This document shows, piece after piece, positions 1 to 7,709 of a stretch of 15,451 bases of DNA; position 1 is the first letter of the stretch; every line of letters begins with the position of its first letter. Origin of the DNA: JBGVMW01 sp045125095 (lineage in GTDB: Bacteria > Bacillota > Clostridia > Lachnospirales > Lachnospiraceae); assembly GCA_045125095.1 (NCBI GenBank), contig JBGVMW010000010.1, positions 1 to 15,451 on the forward strand, written 5' to 3'. Below the pieces are notes generated by a model. The model was not told the origin of the DNA, did no database searches, and saw nothing but the letters and a program-made list of their open reading frames with translations. The position numbers and the translations under genes were made by a program.

Positions 1-177
1 TATATACTAGGAAATTACAACATTTCATTGTGTCATATAGTGACTGAAATTTCCTAGTATATAAAAATTTGATGCGCACGAATTTGAAAGGAAGATACAC
101 TTTGTGCCAAATTCGGCGCGGCAAAGCGTGCAAGCATAATAGCTAGCTGAATTCGCGAGAGCGTGCATGCACGCTTT
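1..177 (+). repeat. Family A structured repeat, copy 1 (both modules)
   Basis: This is the only copy with both parts. Module 1 is a hairpin: positions 1-16 are the exact reverse complement of 48-63 (arm TATATACTAGGAAATT), around a 31-nt loop. Module 2 follows directly and contains two further stems. The first is CGAATTTG (79-86) with CAAATTCG (108-115), lengthened by GCGC (74-77) with GCGC (116-119) around one bulged A. The second is CAAAGCGTGCA (122-132) with TGCACGCTTTG (168-178). Module 2 recurs at 7413-7532 and module 1 at 10197-10257, all in the same orientation. No open reading frame fits it. It may be a non-autonomous mobile element or a repeated structured RNA. The element may extend beyond the left window edge. 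Confidence 0.8.
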
Positions 178-178
178 G

Positions 179-367
179 TTATATACCGAGAAATAAAACA
201 AATTAATGTAAAATGTAATGCATGAAATTTTGCCCTGTCAGCAGTTTAAATACTCAAAATCTGGAAAAAATAAGAAGGTACATGTTTTCTTGTGTTCTAT
301 TACGTATATTTTCACATAAATATAATACAAGTATAAAATCTATATAATAAAAAAATGTAACATATAA
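179..367. other. AT-rich intergenic spacer, nothing recognised
   Basis: This stretch between the family A repeat and the rsh promoter is strongly AT-rich. It holds several TATAAT-like hexamers (321-326, 343-348) without convincing -35 partners. I see no gene, RNA gene or riboswitch in it. Confidence 0.5.
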
Positions 368-396
368 TTGCTTTTTTTGACAAATGAATTTATAAT
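368..396 (+). promoter_or_regulatory. Probable sigma-A promoter of the rsh operon
   Basis: TTGCTT (368-373) and a perfect TATAAT (391-396) are separated by 17 nt, about 60 nt upstream of the rsh start. A TTGACA at 377-382 lies only 8 nt from the same -10 and so cannot be its partner. Confidence 0.55.
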
Positions 397-455
397 ATTA
401 CATGTGAAAGAATATTCAGCAGAATTATAAATTTTATGTGAAGTTGGTGATGATT

Positions 456-2777
456 ATGCCTGGAGTACAAGATGTGATTCGTAGAACAAACGAAAAAGCA
501 ACAGAAGGCAAGAAGCCTGTGAATGATGAAAATATAAAAACGATGCAGGATTTTACCAGTCCCGATGTTTTATATAATGAGCTGATTCAAAGTGTCAAGA
601 AGTACCATCCATCAGATGATATTTCGATGATTGAAAAAGCTTATTCCATTGCGGCGAATGCGCATCAGGGACAGGCACGCAAGTCTGGAGAACCTTATAT
701 CATTCATCCGTTATGTGTGGCTATTATATTAGCGGATTTGGAATTGGATAAAGAGACCATTGTTGCAGGATTGCTCCATGATGTGGTAGAAGATACTGTT
801 ATGACAGATGAAGAAATAGCGGAGCAATTTGGTGCAGAGGTAGCATTGTTAGTAGATGGTGTTACCAAATTGGGACAATTGTCTTATAAAGCAGATAAGG
901 TAGAGGTTCAGGCAGAAAATTTAAGAAAGATGTTCCTTGCCATGGCAAAGGATATCCGTGTGATTTTAATAAAATTAGCAGACCGTCTTCACAATATGCG
1001 TACGTTAAAATATATGAAGCCGGAAAAGCAGAAAGAAAAAGCCAGAGAAACCATGGATATTTACGCGCCAATTGCGCAACGGCTGGGTATATCGAAAATA
1101 AAAATAGAATTAGATGATTTATCGTTAAAATATTTAGAGCCGGAAGTGTATTATGAACTGGCTGATAAAATTAAGCTGCGTAAGGCAGTGAGAGAAGAAT
1201 TTGTGCGAGAAATTGTCGATGATGTAAAAGATGGCATTGAATCAGCAGGTATCGTGAATGCGCAGATAGACGGACGAGTGAAACATTTCTTTAGTGTATA
1301 TAGAAAAATGGTCAACCAGAATAAAACGTTAGACCAGATTTATGATTTGTTTGCGGTTCGTATTATTGTTGAAAATGTAAAAGACTGCTATGCAGCATTA
1401 GGCGTTATACATGAAATGTACAAGCCGATTCCGGGTCGTTTTAAAGATTACATTGCTATGCCAAAACCAAATATGTATCAGTCGTTGCATACAACGCTGA
1501 TTGGACCTAATGGTCAGCCATTTGAAATACAGATTCGTACTTATGAAATGCATAGAACAGCAGAATATGGTATTGCTGCACACTGGAAATATAAAGAAGC
1601 CAGCGACGGTAAGAATGTAGAGCTGCAAGAGGAAGAAAAATTAAGCTGGTTACGTCAGATACTAGAGTGGCAGAGAGAAATGTCTGATAACAAGGAATTT
1701 ATGAAGCTTTTGAAAAGCGATTTGGACTTGTTTTCAGAAAGTGTATACTGTTTCACACCGACGGGTGATGTGAAGAATTTGCCAAATGGATCTACCCCAA
1801 TAGACTTTGCTTACAGCATACATTCAGCGGTCGGTAATAAAATGGTAGGTGCCAGAGTGAATGGTAAGTTAGTGCCGATTGATTATGTGATTCAGAATGG
1901 TGATAGAATTGAGATTATGACATCACAGAACTCAAGGGGACCTAGTAGAGACTGGCTTAATGTAGTTAAGAGTACACAAGCAAAAAATAAAATTAACCAG
2001 TGGTTTCGTAATGAATTTAAGGAAGAAAATATATTAAAGGGTAAAGAACTGGTTGTGAAATACTGTAAGACAAAGGCTATTGTATTGTCTGAGATATTGA
2101 AGCAACCTACAATGGAAGTGGTGATGCGTAAATATGGCTTCCAGGACTGGGATTCTGTGTTGGCAGCAATTGGACATGGAGGTCTAAAGGAGGGTCAGGT
2201 AGTAAATAAGCTTCAGGAGCTGTACGAAAAAGATCATCCGAAGCTGATTCCGAATGAAGAAGTGCTTCAAAATATCAATGATGCTGCAAAGGATAGACCG
2301 GTGCGAAAGAAATCGTCAAGTAGTATTATCATTAAGGGTGTGCATGATATCAATGTCAGATATTCCAGATGTTGTAATCCTTTGCCGGGCGATGAAGTCG
2401 TAGGTTTTGTTACGAGAGGGAGAGGAATATCCCTGCATCGTACAGACTGCATTAACATGATTAATTTAGAAGACAGTGAAAGAGAACGTCTGATTGATGC
2501 AGAATGGGAACAGTCTGTCGTTCACAACACACATGAGAAGTTTCTGGCAGAAATCAAGATATATGGTGAAAACAGAAGAGGTCTTCTTATGGATGTTACA
2601 AAAATTTTTACAGAGCGTATGATAGATGTAATATCATTAAATGTGCGAACCAGTAAAAATAATACAGCTACATTGGAGATTTCCTTTGAAGTTGCTAATA
2701 AGGAAGAAATGACAAAGGTAATCGATAAGGTGCGCCAGGTAGAAGGTATTATCGATATTGAGAGAACAAGAAGTTAG
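456..2777 (+). CDS. relA: Bifunctional (p)ppGpp synthetase/hydrolase (Rsh, RelA/SpoT family)
   Basis: It makes ppGpp/pppGpp from ATP and GDP/GTP and also hydrolyses them, acting in the cytoplasm to control the stringent response. In numbering from the longest frame (GTG 438; subtract 6 for the chosen start), the HD hydrolase has H76 and the HDVVED motif (114-119). The synthetase domain has RFKD (334-337), the RxKD form typical of bifunctional enzymes rather than the ExDD form of synthetase-only RelA, and EIQIRT (363-368). A TGS domain spans about 436-496, a zinc-finger-like region has C645, C646, H667 and C671, and an ACT domain covers about 702-779. The length is normal for the family. I chose ATG 456 because GGTGAT (446-451) can pair with the 16S 3' end at good spacing; GTG 438 and ATG 450 are alternatives. 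It is the first gene of a five-gene operon. Confidence 0.96.
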   Translation: MPGVQDVIRRTNEKATEGKKPVNDENIKTMQDFTSPDVLYNELIQSVKKYHPSDDISMIEKAYSIAANAHQGQARKSGEPYIIHPLCVAIILADLELDKETIVAGLLHDVVEDTVMTDEEIAEQFGAEVALLVDGVTKLGQLSYKADKVEVQAENLRKMFLAMAKDIRVILIKLADRLHNMRTLKYMKPEKQKEKARETMDIYAPIAQRLGISKIKIELDDLSLKYLEPEVYYELADKIKLRKAVREEFVREIVDDVKDGIESAGIVNAQIDGRVKHFFSVYRKMVNQNKTLDQIYDLFAVRIIVENVKDCYAALGVIHEMYKPIPGRFKDYIAMPKPNMYQSLHTTLIGPNGQPFEIQIRTYEMHRTAEYGIAAHWKYKEASDGKNVELQEEEKLSWLRQILEWQREMSDNKEFMKLLKSDLDLFSESVYCFTPTGDVKNLPNGSTPIDFAYSIHSAVGNKMVGARVNGKLVPIDYVIQNGDRIEIMTSQNSRGPSRDWLNVVKSTQAKNKINQWFRNEFKEENILKGKELVVKYCKTKAIVLSEILKQPTMEVVMRKYGFQDWDSVLAAIGHGGLKEGQVVNKLQELYEKDHPKLIPNEEVLQNINDAAKDRPVRKKSSSSIIIKGVHDINVRYSRCCNPLPGDEVVGFVTRGRGISLHRTDCINMINLEDSERERLIDAEWEQSVVHNTHEKFLAEIKIYGENRRGLLMDVTKIFTERMIDVISLNVRTSKNNTATLEISFEVANKEEMTKVIDKVRQVEGIIDIERTRS

Positions 2778-2805
2778 TGCAGTATGCGCAGAAATGAGGA
2801 GAATT

Positions 2806-3438
2806 ATGAAAGAATTCAGAATTGCACATATGGTAGTTGGACAGGTAGCAACAAACTGCTATCTGTTGTATAATAATGAGACAAGAAAGACGATTATGGT
2901 GGATCCTCCGGAACAGGGGGCGAGATTATATGAGACATTAAAGCAGAACCAGTTGGAATTAGAAGCAATTCTTTTGACACATGGTCATTTTGATCACATT
3001 GGTGGTGTAAATGAATTGAGAAAATTAGCAGAGGTTCCGGTTTACATTTACAGCGGCGAAGCAGATTTAGCGGAGAGTGCATCCTTGAATTGTTCTAATG
3101 CTATGTCTCGCTCTATCAGTGTAAAAGCAGACAAAACAGTTGAAGATGGAGAAACGTTACAATTTCCGGACATGCCGGAGATAAAGGTTATTCATACACC
3201 AGGCCATACCGCAGGAAGTGTCTGTTATTATTTAGAGTCAGAAGGCATATTGATTTGCGGTGATACCTTGTTTCAGGAATCTGTGGGAAGAACCGATTTG
3301 CCAACAGGAAGCCAGTCTGCGCTTGTAAAATCAGTCAGAGAAAAACTGTTTGTATTGCCGGATGAAGTAATTGTTTATCCGGGGCACGGTGATGAGACAA
3401 CGATTGGCTTTGAAAAAATGAATAATCCATATGTATAA
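2806..3438 (+). CDS. MBL-fold metallohydrolase (glyoxalase II-like)
   Basis: This is a 210-residue cytoplasmic enzyme of the metallo-beta-lactamase superfamily, in the small glyoxalase II/YcbL-like group. The dinuclear metal site is complete: THGHFDH (H59, H61, D63, H64), TPGHT (H134), GDTLF (D153) and YPGHGD (H194). The C-terminal GFEKMNNPYV is typical of this group. The physiological substrate is not known; hydroxyacylglutathione is unlikely if the host lacks glutathione, so another thioester or a related ester is an inference. ATG 2806 is chosen because GAGGAG (2796-2801) sits just upstream; the longer frame from TTG 2758 overlaps rsh and lacks such a site. It starts 28 nt after rsh and lies 24 nt before hemZ, so it is presumably co-transcribed. 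Confidence 0.93.
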   Translation: MKEFRIAHMVVGQVATNCYLLYNNETRKTIMVDPPEQGARLYETLKQNQLELEAILLTHGHFDHIGGVNELRKLAEVPVYIYSGEADLAESASLNCSNAMSRSISVKADKTVEDGETLQFPDMPEIKVIHTPGHTAGSVCYYLESEGILICGDTLFQESVGRTDLPTGSQSALVKSVREKLFVLPDEVIVYPGHGDETTIGFEKMNNPYV

Positions 3439-3462
3439 TTAGACGAAAAGTGAAGAAGAGCA

Positions 3463-4911
3463 GTGATTAATTTATTTATTAACAAAAATAGTTTTGAATA
3501 TGATATATATTCTCTGGTAAAGGCATTTTACCCAAGAGAGGAATATAAAACAACTGCACCTTATGTGGCAATTACAGATAAGGTGCATAGTTATGTAATT
3601 GATTTTGACGAGGAAATGATTACTTGTCGCTGTTTTAAAGAGGGGATCTGTGTTGCGCAGAATCAGACCGCATATGTAGCTGATGATCGCAAAGATACCA
3701 AAAATCAATTAAAAAAGCTTTTGTATAAGATTCTTGAAGCTGAAACAGGCAGAACGTTGCCTTGGGGTAATTTAACTGGTATACGTCCGACAAAGCTACC
3801 TATGGCATTGCTGGAAGAAGGGAAGAATGAGACGGAGGTTGCGCGTTATCTCAAGGATACTTATAGCGTTAGTGATGAAAAGATTGCGTTAAGTATTGAA
3901 ATAGCAAAGCGGGAGCTTTCTATTCTCTCAAAGGAGAGATATGCTTCCGGTTACAGCCTTTATGTGGGCATACCATTTTGTCCGACCACTTGCTTGTATT
4001 GTTCTTTTACATCCTATCCGTTGTTTTCCTGGAAAAACAGAATACAGGAGTATTTAGATGCACTGTTTCGGGAAATTGATTACACAGCGGAACGTATGAA
4101 CGGGATGCGTTTAGATAGTGTATACATTGGTGGTGGTACCCCTACTACTTTGGAAGCGTACCAGTTACAAAAGTTGATACAGAAATTGCGGGATTCTTTT
4201 GATTTTTCTCATGTTAAAGAGTTTTGTGTAGAAGCAGGAAGACCGGACAGTATTACGCTTGACAAGCTGCGTGTTTTAAAGGAAATGGGCGTGGAGAGAA
4301 TTTCGATTAATCCGCAGACGATGAACGATAAGACACTGAAGGTGATTGGAAGACAGCACACGGTACAACAGACCATAGAGGCCTTTGCATTAGCCAGACA
4401 GGTAGGATTTGATAATATTAATATGGATTTGATCCTTGGCTTGCCGGGGGAAACCATAGAAGACGTGAAGCATACTATGGAGGAGCTGGATAAGCTGAGA
4501 CCGGAAAGTCTGACGGTACATTCCCTTGCTGTCAAACGTGCATCCAGACTGAATTTAGAAAGTGAGCAATATCAGGATCTTTGCCGGATGGACAATACAG
4601 AGGATATGATGGCATGTACGGCTGAATATGCGAAAAAATGGGGATTGCAACCATATTATTTATACAGACAGAAGAATATGGCAGGCAATCTGGAAAATGT
4701 TGGATATGCGATAAGCGGCAAAGAAGGTTTGTATAATATCTTGATTATGGAAGAAAAACAGAGTATTATTGCGGTAGGGGCTGGTGCTTCTACTAAACTT
4801 GTGTATGCAAGTGACCGTATAGAGCGGATTGAAAATGTAAAAGACGTAGAGCATTATATTAACCGAATTGATGAAATGATTGAACGGAAAAAGAAGGGTA
4901 TTCTTTTGTAA
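3463..4911 (+). CDS. hemZ: HemZ-like radical SAM protein (coproporphyrinogen dehydrogenase family)
   Basis: This 482-residue cytoplasmic protein belongs to the HemN/HemZ branch of radical SAM enzymes. The [4Fe-4S] motif is C173-x3-C177-x2-C180, followed by the SAM-binding GGGTPT (223-228). The N-terminal 160 residues include WGNLTGIRPTKL (101-112), characteristic of HemZ and absent from HemN. Family members are annotated as oxygen-independent coproporphyrinogen III oxidases that decarboxylate coproporphyrinogen III. That activity is not secure for HemZ in strict anaerobes, and no other heme gene is in this window. The start is GTG 3463, preceded by the purine-rich AGAAGAG; no in-frame ATG nearby has a better site. 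It lies between the MBL hydrolase (24 nt) and the HD-GYP gene (18 nt). Confidence 0.92.
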   Translation: MINLFINKNSFEYDIYSLVKAFYPREEYKTTAPYVAITDKVHSYVIDFDEEMITCRCFKEGICVAQNQTAYVADDRKDTKNQLKKLLYKILEAETGRTLPWGNLTGIRPTKLPMALLEEGKNETEVARYLKDTYSVSDEKIALSIEIAKRELSILSKERYASGYSLYVGIPFCPTTCLYCSFTSYPLFSWKNRIQEYLDALFREIDYTAERMNGMRLDSVYIGGGTPTTLEAYQLQKLIQKLRDSFDFSHVKEFCVEAGRPDSITLDKLRVLKEMGVERISINPQTMNDKTLKVIGRQHTVQQTIEAFALARQVGFDNINMDLILGLPGETIEDVKHTMEELDKLRPESLTVHSLAVKRASRLNLESEQYQDLCRMDNTEDMMACTAEYAKKWGLQPYYLYRQKNMAGNLENVGYAISGKEGLYNILIMEEKQSIIAVGAGASTKLVYASDRIERIENVKDVEHYINRIDEMIERKKKGILL

Positions 4912-4929
4912 GCAAAGTGGGTGGATTTC

Positions 4930-5529
4930 ATGGAGGAATATATAAATCAAATTGAAAACAGCAATGATTTTATATTTCAAGATTTGAGGGAAGGAATGAA
5001 TCATGCTGCTTGTGTAAGCAATCTTGCCTACAATTTAGGCGCAAAATTGGATTTGCCAAGGGAAACATGTTATGATCTGGCAGTAGCGGGGATGTTGCAT
5101 GATTTGGGAAAAATTGAGGTATGTGAGTATCTGAATGAGAAAAAGGTTGATGCATTACGTATAGAACAAATGCAGTATATCAGAACTCATTCTACAATAG
5201 GATATTTGCTATTGAAGGATAGGGATTACTCTGAATTTGTTTTGAACAGTATTTTGTATCATCACGAGAATTATGACGGTTCTGGTTATCCGGCGGGATT
5301 AGTGGGGGATCGCATTCCGTTGGGAGCGAGAATTTTGCGCGTGTGTGACGTGTTTGCGGCACTTATTTCTGATCGCCCATATCGTGCTGCTTTTTCAGCA
5401 GAGGTGGCACTAGACATGATGGCAGATGAATATATGAATTATGATATGAGAATTTTTCTGGCGTTTCAATCTATGATTTGCGAGAGAGAAAATATGGAGA
5501 TTTTTGAAGACAGAAAGATTTTTGAATAA
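4930..5529 (+). CDS. Stand-alone HD-GYP domain protein, probable c-di-GMP phosphodiesterase
   Basis: This 199-residue protein is almost entirely an HD-GYP domain. From ATG 4930 it shows a conserved His (H25), HDLGK (57-61), a His at H87, the paired His H111-H112 in HHENYDGSGYP, and D140 in DVFAALISDRPYR. These are the metal ligands and GYP signature of the family, which hydrolyses c-di-GMP to pGpG or GMP (other cyclic dinucleotides are possible). There is no receiver, sensor or membrane segment, so any regulation must come from expression or partners. ATG 4930 is preferred over GTG 4921 because GGGTGG lies 5-6 nt before it. It sits 12 nt before aspS inside the operon, where other Clostridia often carry hisS. 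Confidence 0.9.
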   Translation: MEEYINQIENSNDFIFQDLREGMNHAACVSNLAYNLGAKLDLPRETCYDLAVAGMLHDLGKIEVCEYLNEKKVDALRIEQMQYIRTHSTIGYLLLKDRDYSEFVLNSILYHHENYDGSGYPAGLVGDRIPLGARILRVCDVFAALISDRPYRAAFSAEVALDMMADEYMNYDMRIFLAFQSMICERENMEIFEDRKIFE

Positions 5530-5541
5530 ACAGGAGGAATT

Positions 5542-7347
5542 ATGAAAATGGCAGAATCAATGAATGGGTTAAAGAGAACCCACAGATGTGCAGAAGTAAC
5601 AAAAGAACAGATTGGCGAACAGGTTGTTCTCATGGGATGGGTACAGAAAAACCGTAATAAAGGTGGAATCATCTTTGTTGATTTGCGAGACCGTTCTGGT
5701 ATTATGCAGATTATTTTTGAAGAAAGTGACGTAAAGGCAGAAGGATTTGCGAAAGCAGAAAAGCTTAGAAGTGAATTTGTTATTGCTGTAACAGGAAGGG
5801 TTGAAGCACGTTCTGGTGCTGTCAATACAAATCTTGCAACTGGCGAAATTGAAATCCGTGCAACCGACATTCGTATTTTATCGGAGTCATTGACGCCGCC
5901 ATTTCCGATTGAGGAAGATTCTAAGACAAAGGATGATATCCGTTTGAAATATCGTTACTTAGACTTGAGAAGACCGGATATTCAGCGTAATTTGATGCTT
6001 CGAAGCAAAGTTACCACAATGGTTCGTTCCTTTATGGCGGATGAAGGTTTCTTAGAGATTGAGACGCCAATGTTAATTAAGTCTACGCCAGAAGGTGCTA
6101 GAGATTATTTAGTACCAAGCCGTGTGCATCCGGGTAATTTTTATGCATTGCCTCAGTCGCCACAGTTGTTTAAGCAGTTATTGATGTGTTCTGGTTATGA
6201 CCGTTATTTCCAGATTGCAAGATGTTTCCGTGATGAGGATTTGCGTGCGGATCGTCAGCCGGAATTTACACAGATAGATATGGAATTATCTTTCGTAGAT
6301 GTAGATGATGTCATTGAAGTAAATGAAAGATTACTTGCAAAAATCTTCAAAGAAGCAATTGGAGTAGAGGTTTCGCTTCCGATTCCTCGTATGACATGGC
6401 AGGAAGCGATGGATCGTTTCGGTTCCGATAAGCCGGATCTTCGTTTTGGAATGGAACTGGTAAATGTTACAGATGTAGTTAAAGGATGTGGCTTCAGTGT
6501 ATTTACAGGTGCCATTGAAGCAGGTGGTTCCGTTCGTGGTATTAACGCAAAGGGACAGGGAGCAATGCCTCGTAAGAAGATTGATGCCTATGTGAACTTT
6601 GCAAAAGAATATGGTGCAAAGGGACTCGCATATCTGTGCATCAATGAAGATGGCACATATAAGTCTTCTTTCTCCAAATTTATGACAGAAGAAGAATTGG
6701 GCAATTTAGTAGTTGCTATGGCAGGTGAACCAGGAGACTTATTATTCTTTGCAGCAGACAAGAATGCAGTGGTATGGGATGTGCTTGGTAATCTTCGTCT
6801 GGAGTTGGCAAGAAACTTAGAATTATTAGATAAAAATGAATATAAATTCTTGTGGGTAACAGAATTTCCATTGTTAGAGTATTCAGAGGAACAGGGAAGA
6901 TATGTTGCTATGCATCATCCATTTACGATGATGATGGAAGAAGATATTGATAAATTAGATACCGATCCGGGTGCGGTTCGTGCAAAAGCATACGATATTG
7001 TATTAAATGGTACTGAAATCGGTGGTGGTAGTGTGCGTATTTATCAGCAGGATGTGCAGGAGAAAATGTTTGAAGTATTAGGTTTCTCAAAGGAAGAAGC
7101 AAACGAACGCTTTGGCTTCCTGTTAGATGCATTCAAATACGGCGTTCCGCCACATGCAGGACTTGCATATGGTTTAGACCGTTTGATTATGCTTATGGCA
7201 AAGGTTGATACTATTCGAGAAGTAATTGCATTCCCTAAGGTAAAAGATGCTTCTTGTCTGATGACAGGAGCACCTGGTCTGGTGGATGAGAAACAGTTAG
7301 AAGAATTAGAAATTGCAGTAGATAAAAAGGATAAAGAGGAAGAATAA
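5542..7347 (+). CDS. aspS: Aspartyl-tRNA synthetase (bacterial type)
   Basis: This class II synthetase charges tRNA-Asp with aspartate in the cytoplasm. The N-terminal OB-fold anticodon-binding domain covers about residues 15-115. The catalytic core has motif 2 FRDEDLRADRQPEFTQID (229-246) and motif 3 GLDR (544-547). The GAD insertion that marks the bacterial type lies between them, and the end carries AFPKVKDASCLMTGAPG. At 601 residues it is the normal bacterial length, with a short charged Lys/Glu tail. AGGAGG (5532-5537) sets the start at ATG 5542; a second ATG two codons on is less well placed. It is the last gene of the operon, followed at once by a strong terminator. Whether the enzyme is discriminating (tRNA-Asp only) cannot be settled by eye. 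Confidence 0.98.
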   Translation: MKMAESMNGLKRTHRCAEVTKEQIGEQVVLMGWVQKNRNKGGIIFVDLRDRSGIMQIIFEESDVKAEGFAKAEKLRSEFVIAVTGRVEARSGAVNTNLATGEIEIRATDIRILSESLTPPFPIEEDSKTKDDIRLKYRYLDLRRPDIQRNLMLRSKVTTMVRSFMADEGFLEIETPMLIKSTPEGARDYLVPSRVHPGNFYALPQSPQLFKQLLMCSGYDRYFQIARCFRDEDLRADRQPEFTQIDMELSFVDVDDVIEVNERLLAKIFKEAIGVEVSLPIPRMTWQEAMDRFGSDKPDLRFGMELVNVTDVVKGCGFSVFTGAIEAGGSVRGINAKGQGAMPRKKIDAYVNFAKEYGAKGLAYLCINEDGTYKSSFSKFMTEEELGNLVVAMAGEPGDLLFFAADKNAVVWDVLGNLRLELARNLELLDKNEYKFLWVTEFPLLEYSEEQGRYVAMHHPFTMMMEEDIDKLDTDPGAVRAKAYDIVLNGTEIGGGSVRIYQQDVQEKMFEVLGFSKEEANERFGFLLDAFKYGVPPHAGLAYGLDRLIMLMAKVDTIREVIAFPKVKDASCLMTGAPGLVDEKQLEELEIAVDKKDKEEE

Positions 7348-7350
7348 GAG

Positions 7351-7385
7351 TAAAAGCATACCGAAAGGTATGCTTTTATTTTACA
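7351..7385 (+). terminator. Rho-independent terminator of the rsh-aspS operon
   Basis: A 12-bp perfect stem, TAAAAGCATACC (7351-7362) with GGTATGCTTTTA (7367-7378), closes on a GAAA tetraloop and runs into TTTTATTTTA. It begins 4 nt after the aspS stop codon and is the only clear terminator between 1 and 7400. Confidence 0.93.
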
Positions 7386-7412
7386 TACAAGTTATTACAT
7401 GGATGTTGTACC

Positions 7413-7532
7413 AGTATATAAAAAATGATGCGCACGAATTTGAAAGGAAGATGCACAGTGTGTCAAATTCGGCGTGGTAAAGCATGTAAGCATATTGGCT
7501 GGCTTAATTTGTGGGGCGTGCGTACACGCTTT
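7413..7532 (+). repeat. Family A structured repeat, copy 2 (module 2 only)
   Basis: This copy matches module 2 of copy 1 over about 120 nt, starting in the shared AGTATATAAAAA at the hairpin end; the left hairpin arm is missing. Both module 2 stems are kept: CGAATTTG (7435-7442) with CAAATTCG (7464-7471), and AAAGCATGTA (7479-7488) with TACACGCTTT (7523-7532). In the second stem the pair C131-G169 of copy 1 has become T7487-A7524, a compensatory change; one other pair is now an A-C mismatch. In the first stem the distal GCGC partner has become GCGT, which leaves a G-U pair. It sits 35 nt beyond the aspS terminator stem. Confidence 0.8.
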
Positions 7533-7645
7533 ATTCTTTGTTGATAAAATAAACAAATATTTTTTGGTGTTATGGAAAAATATGGGTAATGCTTAATAAA
7601 AAATAAACAAATAATTTAAAAAAATTGTGAATAAATGATTAAATC

Positions 7646-7674
7646 TTGCGAGCGAAGATGAAATATGTTATACT
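7646..7674 (+). promoter_or_regulatory. Probable sigma-A promoter of the GGDEF/EAL gene
   Basis: TTGCGA (7646-7651) and TATACT (7669-7674) are separated by 17 nt. Transcription from here would give a leader of about 30 nt carrying the AGGGGG ribosome binding site. The region 7533-7645 is AT-rich with no other recognised site. Confidence 0.65.
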
Positions 7675-7709
7675 ATTTTCATGGATTTTGAAGCAGAGGG
7701 GGCTTGAAA

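Noticed and set aside
377..396. TTGACA with the TATAAT upstream of rsh
   Set aside because: The spacing is only 8 nt; TTGCTT at 368-373 gives the proper 17 nt.
2758..2805. Longer N-terminus for the MBL hydrolase from TTG 2758
   Set aside because: It overlaps the rsh end, has no ribosome binding site, and the family starts near ATG 2806, which has GAGGAG before it.
4660..5004. 114-residue minus-strand frame across the hemZ end
   Set aside because: It is antisense to conserved hemZ and HD-GYP coding sequence and has no ribosome binding site or recognisable motif.
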